A stretch of DNA of 64,000 nt, from contig OX457043.1 of assembly GCA_949752735.1 (NCBI GenBank), forward strand, positions 44,433,763-44,497,762, read 5' to 3'. Positions 36,445-45,500 of the stretch are shown here, in pieces. The notes beneath the pieces are model-generated. The model searched no databases. It saw only the letters and a list, made by a program, of their open reading frames with translations, and was not told the DNA's origin. A program made the translations under genes and the position numbers. This DNA is from Lumbricus terrestris. Its lineage: Eukaryota; Annelida; Clitellata; Crassiclitellata; Lumbricidae. How positions within the stretch are numbered: the first letter of the stretch is position 1; the number at the start of each line of letters is the position of its first letter.

Positions 36445-36479
<35 letters not shown>

Positions 36480-36598
36480 AACACGTACATATTATATACA
36501 TACATAGATACATACATATATATATACATACATAGATACATACATACATACATACATACATCCGTACATACATCCGTACATATATATATATATATATA

Positions 36599-36632
<34 letters not shown>

Positions 36633-36902
36633 CAAACATAGATGCATACATACATATATACATACATACATCCGTACATACATCCGTACATACATATATA
36701 CATATATACATACATATGTACATATATACATACATATGTACATACATGCATACATACACATACATGCATATGTATGCATACATACATACGTACACACACA
36801 TACTTACATAAATGCATATAACTCATAAATACATACATACATATATTGCTCAGGGAGCCAGGGTCAGCAGATTGTATGTACAGGTAGCCAGGGTTCAAAG
36901 AG
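35948..36902. mobile_element. TTAA-type element (piggyBac/Kolobok-like MITE)
   Basis: It is flanked by TTAA at 35944-35947 and 36903-36906. Terminal inverted repeats are CTCCTTGAACCC (left) and CTCTTTGAACCC (right, reverse complement). It is 955 bp and non-coding, with two palindromes (CCCGCTATAGCGGG cores at 35965 and 36007) near the left end and a long ACAT microsatellite filling most of the interior. Removing it with one TTAA restores the transposase frame (GAAGCTTTG|TTAA|GC). TTAA duplication fits piggyBac or Kolobok; the family is not settled. Confidence 0.85.
36056..36845. repeat. (ACAT)n / (ATAC)n microsatellite, ~790 bp
   Basis: An interrupted tetranucleotide array inside the TTAA-type element; long 'open frames' on both strands here (Tyr/Cys/Met or Thr/His/Ile-rich) are artefacts of the repeat. 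Confidence 0.97.
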
Positions 36903-38159
36903 TTAAGCATCAACTCCAGCAGGCCATCAGCACAAGCACAACCTGAGGTTCTAATTTCCTTCCCGTTCCAGAATTCCTCAAGTCCAATGGATCAAGACTC
37001 TGATGTACTTCCATATCCAAAGCCCCAACTGCGACAAAGAAAAAGGAAGGATGGCCTTAAATCAAATGATAAATTTTTTGTTTTAACATCTAAAGAGGCC
37101 TATGAGTCAAAACTAAAGGAAAAAAATGCAAAGATTGAAAAAGAAAAACAGAAAATTGAGAAACAGAATTTACAAAAAGAGAAAAAAGAACAACTGGCTA
37201 AAAAGAAAGAGTCTAGGCCTAAAGAGAAAGCATTAAGCCTTCGGAAAGCCAAGAACAGTGCACAAAAGCCGTCTCAAAAGCAGGAACTAAGAAAAAAAGC
37301 TCCAGCTAGAAAACGCATGGAAGTAAACTGGCAGTGCAGTGGGTGTAACGGTTTATACTTTGATGCAAAGAATCCAAAGTACAAAGAAACCTGGATTGAG
37401 TGTGTCGAATGCTCGAAGATCCGCTATCACATGTCCTGTGCAGTTGGCCATGGGAAATTCGACAACGATGATTCTGATGGGGATTTTACCTGTTCAGTTT
37501 GTTTCCAGTAGGCTGGGTCCCATTGAGACTAACTGCAAAACAAACACTTGACAGAAATTCTCCATGCATGATAGGCCTAGGGACCACTTTTTATGTGTCT
37601 TGCTTTTGAGGATATTGTGGTTACTATAAATCAGTGCTAAGAAAAGTAGTTATTAAAGCAGGTAGGCTCTACCAACCATACCACTATGGCCTAGGCTATA
37701 GGGCCTAAGTTCCAGGGTAATTGATTGCTTCTTTCTGCTAGTTTTAATCCAGAGTGCCTAGCCTACTGGGCCTCTAGCTGGTTGTGCATTTACAGAAATT
37801 TCAGATTTTGATTTACAGACATCAATTTAGGCTTTTCATATTTTGCTTTCTAAGAGCAAATAACTTGTGCAATATAGGTTAGGCCTAGGCTATTGCTATT
37901 AAATACTAGGTTCCAGAAGGCTACGATAACAATATATAGGCCTATATATAAACAAACGAACACTAAGCCGAGGCTAATGTTTGACACAATTGCTAAAGTT
38001 TTATATTTTTAGTTTTTGTTCTCCTGGAGATGTAATTTGAAGACATTCTTGTGTATTATTGCTTGAAATATATTTGGTGTGTCATTAGGCCTAGCCTATG
38101 CCAAGTAGGCCTATACGTACATGATATTTTCCTAATTGGATCAATGGAACTATCTGAAT

Positions 38160-38425
38160 TGTACCAAATGAATGGTCGTGGCTACTAAATGGTACTTGGT
38201 GGCCATTAAATGGTGCTTGGTGGCCATTAAATGGTATTTTTCTGGTCTTGTGTTTTGGATGATTATAGCAAGCACAGACTGTTTGTAAATTGATATGCCT
38301 GGCCATTATATGGTATGACAGAGGGTACTCTTCATACATAACTAAATCTATATGGTGTAGCTTATGTAGGTTCTGCAGAGTACTGGTCAATTAGAACTTG
38401 TGGCCACTAAATGGTACAATTACCC
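38160..38425. repeat. Right subterminal repeats of the pogo-type element
   Basis: Repeated GGTGGCCATTAAATGGT (38199-38240), GGCCATTATATGGTATGA (38300-38320) and GTGGCCACTAAATGGTACAA (38399-38420), inverted relative to 31793-32310. The 3' untranslated part 37512-38160 has no other feature apart from many AGGCCT motifs. Confidence 0.6.
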
Positions 38426-38439
38426 TAGCGTTCGTTTTT

Positions 38440-38518
38440 TTCGCATACTGTTTTTTCGCTTGATCTCGGCCGGGAGCGCCTCTGAGTAGGTACTTTGAAG
38501 AGCGCTATATAAACTAGT
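38440..38518 (+). mobile_element. SINE tail copy
   Basis: TTCGCTTGATCTCGGCCGGG, AGCGCCTCTGAGTAGGTACT, TTGAAGAGCGCTATATAAAC; mirror image of the 6450-6512 copy. Confidence 0.8.
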
Positions 38519-38858
38519 ATTGATTGCTTGTCAATGCTTGATAGTGATGTTGGCAGTTGTAGTGGTATTAGTTGTAGTAGCTTCAGCAGCAGCAGTAGTA
38601 CTAGTAATCTTTCATTCTTTCAAATTACCCTGCGGTATAATTTCAAGTCACAAAGTATTGACGGCTGATAGATATTGCACGAGTCGAATTTAGCCATAAC
38701 ATTATGCTAGCCATGCAAGGCATCCTTCAAATGATCCTAACGTTCATTTTATCAATGCCATCTACCGAATGGAAGGCTGAGTCGTTCCCTTTGGAAGGGT
38801 AATGGGAAGAGATTCGTGTCCGTGCTGATCCTGTGCGCTTCCAGATCTCGAGTGTTTC

Positions 38859-39048
38859 CAGGGCTTAAAATGTGAGTCATTATGTGACTGGACGGTCATG
38901 GACGGCGTCCATGCACTTATTTTAAAATCTAAACGCCGTCCTGCCACTTATTTCGCCAGCACACATAGGAAAGTTAAGGAGCGTCCAGGCACTTCTTTTG
39001 GAAAGGTAAGGGCGTCCAGGCACTTATTTTTCCACACATTAGGCAGTG
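38859..39048. mobile_element. hAT-type MITE (family B)
   Basis: Ends CAGGGCTTAAAATGTG (left) and CACTGCCTAATGTGTG (right, reverse complement), with a perfect 8-bp target duplication AGTGTTTC (38851-38858 and 39049-39056). It is 190 bp, with an interior containing GCGTCCAGGCACTT repeats. A second copy in opposite orientation lies at 43877-44052. Confidence 0.93.
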
Positions 39049-39117
39049 AGTGTTTCCAATACCCTAAACCCCTCCTGGATCTGGCCGCAGGGCCTGTCTT
39101 TATCTAGTGATTCCTGT

Positions 39118-39291
39118 AGATATATATATATATATAAATCATATATATATGATTTCTTTGCTGCCAATTTCCACGATTTGCCGACGACAGAGTCACAGAG
39201 GCTTCCGTTCGAATCCGTAGCCACTAGCCAACTCATTTCCTCTCTAAGGATTCTCTCTTCTCGTCTTTCTGTTCAACATCTGCAATTCTGC

Positions 39292-39335
<44 letters not shown>
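39118..39335. repeat. Two (AT)n microsatellites
   Basis: AT runs at about 39119-39152 and 39295-39334, separated by unique sequence. Confidence 0.9.
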
Positions 39336-39339
<4 letters not shown>

Positions 39340-39959
39340 TCTACTTTTATATATCGGCCTATATAGGCTAGGCTATATAATAGAACACACAGGCTAGAGC
39401 TGCATGGTCTCGACTTTCGAGCCAGGCTTTTAGTGTATTGGTTTCGAAACCTAGGCTATTGTCTCGATCTCGCAGTCATTTCTTACCTTTTAAGACTTGT
39501 CTTGTTTTGAAAATCTTGCGCTATAACATTGTCTTCTGTTGATGTGATAGAGAACTATTAATAGTTAGGCATAGGTGCTCAAAACACTGGAAGCTCAGAA
39601 AGGCGGTCTTTTTGGTTAGCACGGCTCTGGTTAGCACTAACTTGGCCGATATCGAAACGAGCAATTTCTACTTTAGGTCGATTTTGATTTTCTATCGTTG
39701 AAAAACCATACGCAATTTGAAGTTACGGACAAACTAAAGAAATAGCGTAGACCTAGGCCTATATCGTTTGCTGCTGCATATGGTAGGCCCTGTAATATGC
39801 GGAGCAGCGGAACGATTAATTGGAACGACTTCTAGTTTCTCAAGGTGAGCTATTATGTCGCGCATTTATGGAATGCTGCGCTGGTGTTTAGAATCGTTTT
39901 GAGGATTTCAGGATACTTGAACGAATAATTTATATCGTCTGTCCCGACTGTCCGTTTCC

Positions 39960-40290
39960 TGTCTATAGGCCTATATAGGCACACGCGTAAACACATGTAG
40001 GCTGTTTACGTGTGTATGTGTAAGAGTCTGTGTGCGTGTCTGTGTGTCTGTAGGTGTTCGTGTGTGTCTATGTGCTTGTCATGTGTGTGCGTGCATGGCG
40101 TGCATGCGTCCGTATTCGTTGATGTAGGCCCACATGCGTGTATAGGCTACGTGTTTGCGTGCTAATGTCTGTAGGTGCTCGCATGTCTGTGTGTTTGTGC
40201 GCCAGTGGTGGGTGTGTTTGTGTGCGTGGGTGTGTTTGTGTGCGTGGGTGTGGGTGTGTGGGTGGGTGCATGCGTGGGTGTTTAGAGAGG
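39960..40290. repeat. TG-rich low-complexity tract
   Basis: An interrupted TGTG/TGCG array with GTGTGTTTGTGTGCGTGGGT duplicated near 40210-40250. 40300-42194 holds no gene that I can support; a short (ACATT)n run lies at 41380-41396. Confidence 0.8.
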
Positions 40291-42202
40291 TAAACACAAT
40301 ATTGTGTGTGACTATTTTGGTCGCCGTACGTCGTATAAGTCGTTGTTTATGATTATTCCGATCAGCGACCTGGAGGCAGACACTGAATCGCAGCAGCCAC
40401 GACGACGATATGTCGCTATAACATTATGAGATGATTAAATCTCCTTTCAACCGACAGAGAGGAAGGGAGTGAGTGAGGGATGGTTGGGCTATATAAAGCT
40501 GCTTTCACAATTGCTAAGGGAATGGCGATACAGTCGGCGTAGGGTGGGGGTGGGGTGGGGTGCAAATCCCACTGTGTGGAGATTTATGCGGGCTGTGTAG
40601 TCATGAAAATTGTAAGCACATATATATTGGCTTGTGTTGTCCAATTTCTGGTTATTCCCTTTTCCAATTTTGTGGCTGAACGTGTTTACGATTTTATGGA
40701 TGTGGGTGTTTGTCCGATTGATTGCTTCTTTGATTGCCTGGTCTGTTCTGATTTTTTGGTCCGTCTATGGCCAGTATCGTGGTTTTGTGGTTGCAGTTAT
40801 TATTATACATGTATAGCCTTTCTGGGGTGCACGCGCGGTCTGGTTATGTGATTTTCTTGTTGTCTGGAGTTCTTTTGCTGTTTGGTTGTCTGGCTTAATG
40901 GTCGTCTGTTCTTTATTCAATAGAACAATAGGGTTGTATACAATTATACAATGCATCCGTATTTGATGCAATACAACTCTATATTTGATACAATTCGGTC
41001 AACTCTGTTTCATACAATATTGCATCATTTGCATGCAACTGTGTAGCCTATTTGAAAATATGCTCAGTTCAGTTCAAATGGTACGATCTCCTTCCACAGT
41101 TCGGAAGTGCGCGCGCGCACACACGTATGACCACACGACAGAACAACGATGCTCGTGCAGAGTATGCTCAACGTCTGTCATTGAAGGATTTGCTGAAGGT
41201 CCTAACACAGTATTTATAGCCGTCTCTGCAGACCGACCGCTGGACTTGACCTCCCCGGATTTTGACCTGGCACCGGAACGAAAACGGCAGCTCTGGCTAT
41301 TGCGGACTTGATTTTTGGTATAGCGCCGGTGAATAAGCTGGTCTCCCTGACATGGCTTTTGTGGGCACTGAGAAGATTTACATTACATTACATTACCGCC
41401 CTACCCAATCGACCGACCACTACATGTGATTTGCTTGTCCTCGGCTGTCGATTCTGGTGAGACCAGAGTTATTTTAGAGTTACCAGTGGTTAAATGGTAC
41501 AAACGATACCGACCTTACGATGTCTTTGCATTAGAATACACACAGTTCGAACAGTTACTACGGCAGTGATAGCCGGACTTGGATCGAGAGCGTAATTCCA
41601 GATCGAGTAGCAGCAGTAGCAGGTGAGTTGAAGGTGCGCTACACCAACCGCGGGAATTATGTCCGTATAGCTTCGATGTAGGCCTATAGAGGAAGGCAAT
41701 CTGGCAATTACTAGATTATAATTACAGTAGGCCTATGCCAATGTAGGCCTACAGATTACCCGCTGTGGCAATGATCATCCGATTGCCAGCTATGGTAAGG
41801 GAAAGATTTCCTTCCTCTGCAGTCTGTACGTCTATACATCGAAGCTATAAGGATATAATTTTATTACTCATTATATTATAGCATATTATCGAACAATATT
41901 TGCATTTATCTCACCACGCTCACATCACGCTTTCTGGATCTATATTTCGCCATCACGTAATCTTTCCTTACCTATCACGTAATGTGCCTCACCTGACAAT
42001 CTGTACGTGCGGCCTTTGTCTTATCTGGCTAGATATGATCACTGCCCCATTTATCTGATAGAGTATACGACGTGTACGATGTATCTGTCTTCAAACGTTG
42101 GCCATAACCCCAATCCCCTGCGCGCCGCATGATTGCAATGTATTTGTCCATCTGTATACGGAGAAATAAACGACGTCAGACCATGACTTTAATGTACCCG
42201 TA

Positions 42203-42620
42203 CAGGGGCGGATCCAGGGGTGGGCAATCCGGCCCCATGGCACCCCATTTAAAACTTGCATGGGACTTGGGCCCCCCCATTTGGTTTGAACAAGCCATTA
42301 AAAAAATGTAGCGGGAGAGAAAAACATGACATCAGGCCCCCCTATTAAAAATTCGTATGTGGCGTGCCCCCCCCCCCCCGTTCGATTTACCATCACTCTC
42401 GACTGTGGATGACATGACGATGACGACTAAAAAAACAACCAAAAGGTCATCAGTTTTTTCGGCGGTTGAAATGGTATCTTTTCCCGGAAAATTGGACGAA
42501 TGACTAAAAAAAGGTCATCATTTTTTCGGCGGCACAACGAAATTTTTCCTCTGTCCCACCAACCAACAGCACCCTAAATTTTTGCCTCCCGCCCTTCGAA
42601 AATTTCTGTATCCGCCCTTG
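42203..42620. mobile_element. hAT-type MITE (family A)
   Basis: Ends CAGGGGCGGATCCAG (left) and CAAGGGCGGATACAG (right, reverse complement), with a perfect 8-bp target duplication TACCCGTA (42195-42202 and 42621-42628). It is 418 bp; the interior carries two AAAAAAGGTCATCA...TTTTTTCGGCGG blocks. Confidence 0.95.
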
Positions 42621-42768
42621 TACCCGTATAATAATTAGCACGACGATCGAGGACATAATTATTAACATCACTTGTATTAACACAAAGGAAAGCAATAGAT
42701 TTGACAAGTGACCGAGGTCGATGGAGAGCTTTTATTCGTACCTACCGGCGCCAAATGGCTGGCATCAG

Positions 42769-42898
42769 GCTGATGATGATGATGATGATGATGATGATGA
42801 CGACGATGATGATGATGATGACGACGACGACGATGATGACGATGACGATGATGATGATGATGATGATGACGTCGACAATGATGATGATGATGATGATA
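42769..42898. repeat. (GAT)n / (GAC)n microsatellite
   Basis: About 43 GAT/GAC triplets. It reads as poly-Asp, poly-Met or poly-His in different frames; none is supported as coding. Confidence 0.97.
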
Positions 42899-43341
42899 CT
42901 CTCTGTATCGGCCGTTGTTCTTCGTTGATAGCCTACACAACGGAACATTTATATAGCGTCACTACCCTGGACAACCGAACACCCGCGAGTGCATGAGCGT
43001 GCACTTGCACTTATCAGACGGTGCCGTCGGACAATAAACAGCTGACCTGGGATGAGGCAAAGGAGGCGGAGGAGATCGATAAGACTAATTAGCTAATTGG
43101 TCGTCGTTGTTTTAGGCTAATTAGGCGATTAGTCAGAATTTGGCTTCGTTTGTTGTTGTGCTGCTTGTCTTGCTAATCCCGTTGCTCGAGATAGCCTACA
43201 TGTAGGTGCTATAGAGGTATACGCGCGTAAGCTTATGACTTATCTCAAGGTGGTACGCCGTACAATATCAGCCTCTGCTATAGATAGGTGGTGGCGTGGG
43301 CGAAGCTTTGGCTAACTCCGCTATTGTTTGTTCTCTGTCAG

Positions 43342-43743
43342 CAGCGGCGCCGCCAGGATTTTTTCTGTACGCACTTTTTTCTGTACGCACAACTTCTGTA
43401 CGCACTTTTTTCTGTACGCACAACTTCTGTACGCACTTTTTTTCTGTACGCACAACTTCTGTACGCACTTTTTTTCTGTACGCACAACTTCTGTACGCAC
43501 TTTTTTTCTGTACGCTCAACTTGCACAAAATAAGAATACGCGAAATGAAGTTTTGAACTGTTATGACGATCTTTAATGGGCATGCAGTGAGTGAGAAGTG
43601 TAGGTTACGTGGTCCACTACTAAAGTAGATTCAATAGAATTTCATCGCTTATAATATTTCAAGCTTTAATTTACAATTTGTTATTTTTTGCCTTTCCGCG
43701 CTGTACGCACTTGAGTAAATGCGTACGCCTAACGGCGCCCCTG
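43342..43743. mobile_element. hAT-type MITE (family C) with internal minisatellite
   Basis: Ends CAGCGGCGCCG (left) and CAGGGGCGCCG (right, reverse complement), with a perfect 8-bp target duplication TCTGTCAG (43334-43341 and 43744-43751). It is 402 bp. Positions 43366-43515 are a minisatellite of CTGTACGCAC alternating with AACTT and T-runs; CTGTACGCACTTGAG near the right end suggests the array grew from a subterminal motif. It is inserted in a repeat that also occurs at 44286-44330 (CCAGTGCCAGTCCCAAGCCT). Confidence 0.95.
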
Positions 43744-43789
43744 TCTGTCAGTGCCAGTTCCAAGCCTGGATAAAAGAGGAGGGCGAAGT

Positions 43790-44222
43790 CCTCCTCATCA
43801 TATGACTAAAAAAGGTCGTCAGTTATTTTTGGTGGGAAAATGGTATGTTTTTCTGGGAAATGGTATCTCTTTTTGCCAGTGCTTAAAGTGTGGACAAATA
43901 AGTGCCTGGACGCCCTTACCTTTGTAAAAGAAGTGCCTGGACGCCATTACCTTTTCATGCTGTGTTGGCCAATAAGTGGCAGGACGGCGTTAATATTTTG
44001 AAATAAGTGCATGGACGCCGTCCATGACCGTCCAGCCACACTTTAAGACCTGCTTTTTGCCGAGATTTGGAACAGAGGACTAAAAGAAGGTCATCATATT
44101 TTTACTGGGACGAACATTTTTTCAGACCCAAGATTTTACGGCCAAAGACCACAACGAAAATTTGTTTCAGCCCCACGACCGAAAACTCTGCCCCCCTTAG
44201 AAAATTTCTGTATCCGCCTTTG
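43790..44222. mobile_element. Partial hAT-type MITE (family A relative), host of a nested MITE
   Basis: GACTAAAAAAGGTCGTCAG and the right terminus TTTCTGTATCCGCCTTTG match the interior and right end of the 42203-42620 element. The left terminus is missing. It is interrupted by the family B MITE at 43877-44052. Confidence 0.7.
43877..44052. mobile_element. hAT-type MITE (family B), nested
   Basis: Ends CAGTGCTTAAAGTGTGG (left) and CAGGTCTTAAAGTGTGG (right, reverse complement), with a perfect 8-bp target duplication CTTTTTGC (43869-43876 and 44053-44060). It is 176 bp and carries the same GTGCCTGGACGCC interior as the 38859 copy, in opposite orientation. Confidence 0.95.
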
Positions 44223-44524
44223 AATGTACATGTAGGCGACCTTATTTTGTATAAACTTATCTCTTATATAGGCCTACACTGGTTGTTCTCTGCCAGTGCC
44301 AGTCCCAAGCCTGGATAAAGGAGGAGGGCGACACTAATCGTCTCTGATATCATATGGCAGTGTCGTTAAACATGTAACAAGTGTGATTATTGTACCAGCG
44401 TTCGTGAATTTTCAAAAGAACAACTGAAAAAGAGAACTACGTTTTACAACACTATATGACATTTCAAGGATGATCAGTGTCTTCCTTCTTCTTTAGCCAG
44501 GCTTTGAAGTATGCTTAGATGACG

Positions 44525-44790
44525 GGGGGAAGTATAGCCCAAGGAATCAGATTGCATTACATTAATAAGCAATGCTTAGATGACTGGGCTAATTAAGTAC
44601 AGCCTAAGTAATTAGACTACATTACATTAATAAGCAATAAGACTGACGAAAAACTGACTTAGCCTATAAACATTAAGCTAATGAAAAATGAGCCAATCAA
44701 AGCTTAGATGACGGGGCTAAGTATAGCCTAAGTATTTGAACTACATTACATTAATAAGCAATGAGACTGACGAAAAAACTAGTCAAAGCT
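44525..44790. repeat. Tandem repeat with TTACATTAATAAGCAAT core
   Basis: Three diverged units (GCTTAGATGACGGGGCTAAG ... ACTACATTACATTAATAAGC, AATGAGACTGACGAAAAAC) about 60-135 bp apart. No coding signal. Confidence 0.8.
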
Positions 44791-45039
44791 AATCAAAACA
44801 AATGAAAAATAATAGGTATAGGCCTACCGTCTGTCTATTTAGCCTGAGGCGTGTGCGAAACCACGACTACAGTGATCTAACGACGCTCATATTGTAATGG
44901 TATAGCGCTGTAGAATATGGTCCTTATCACATATTCCACAGCGCTATCTATATGACCTACATGTACTCTGATGCTGAATCCCTCCTCCTCCTCATTGCTT
45001 TTCTCAAAGCCTATTTCTTCTCTCGTAGTCTTGCGCAGT

Positions 45040-45120
45040 GCTACTGGGAACGCCTCTGAATGGTTCACCCATTATGGAGGTGCTTTATAAATGCTTTAGT
45101 ACAATACAATTTACAGTAGG
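45040..45120 (+). mobile_element. SINE tail fragment, second subtype
   Basis: CTGGGAACGCCTCTGAATGG, TTCACCCATTATGGAGGTGC, TTTATAAATGC, then GTACAATACAA; the counterpart of the 9105-9175 fragment. Confidence 0.65.
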
Positions 45121-45417
45121 CCAATAAACGCAGGTACAGACTTATTGAGGAGCGCTGCATCGTGGAAAGAGGTCGTCCAGAGGCGTCAGAGGAGCGTATA
45201 CGAGGCCGGATGCAAGAGAGATGATCTAGGAGAGCTTCCTAAGGAGTTCTCTAATGAGGACTTTTAGACGGCAGGTGATAGGATGGAGTAAGTCTATGAC
45301 AGATATTTTTGAATAGCCGGGACATCAAGATAATGTGTGGTGGCGCTTCGGCGTCTTAACTCCGGCACAGTATCGGACTGGTTTTTCAGCTTTGAGCACT
45401 TACAAACTGTCATGTTT

Positions 45418-45500
45418 GGTCGTGCTGGAGTCGGGAGTGCCTCTGAGTAGTTTCTTTGAAGAAGCGCTATATAAATACTTGAATGAATGAATGAATATGG
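45418..45500 (+). mobile_element. SINE tail copy with (GAAT)n
   Basis: GTCGGGAGTGCCTCTGAGTA, GTTTCTTTGAAGAAGCGCTA, TATAAATACTTGAATGAATG, AATGAAT. A clean example of the family's 3' end. The following 45500-48077 has no supportable gene; the part next to the LRR gene may be its 3' UTR. Confidence 0.8.

Larger units (their letters stand above)
32626..37511 (+). pseudogene. pogo/Tigger-type transposase with C-terminal PHD finger, interrupted by two transposons
   Basis: Coding pieces: 32626-34265, 35526-35947 and 36907-37511. Leaving out the two insertions and one copy of each target duplication gives 889 codons (888 residues plus stop) in one frame. The N-terminus has a pipsqueak-type helix-turn-helix (residues ~25-65, GMSQRQASKQFNVPRSTLQK), then a CENP-B/Tc5-like DNA-binding region (~85-150), then a DDE-1 catalytic core with acidic residues D193 (NMDETG), D303 (ILDGHDSHN) and D339 (QPCDRTVFKPLK). 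A lysine-rich coiled segment precedes a C-terminal PHD-like zinc finger (WQCSGC ... WIECVEC ... RYHMSC ... FTCSVC). DDE-plus-PHD architecture is known in pogo-superfamily transposases. The start ATG follows an AG acceptor-like site (CATTATCAG) at 32618, so a 5' non-coding exon is possible. As it stands the gene would yield a 554-residue truncated protein that still holds the whole catalytic core. Confidence 0.93.

Noticed and set aside
36035..36913. Very long Tyr/Cys/Met-rich frames on the minus strand
   Set aside because: They are translations of the ACAT microsatellite.
42701..42996. Poly-Asp/poly-Met/poly-His frames
   Set aside because: Produced by the GAT/GAC microsatellite; no extended unique sequence around it.
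43268..43583. Frames rich in RTTSVRTFF or YRSCAYRKK repeats
   Set aside because: Translations of the minisatellite inside the family C MITE.
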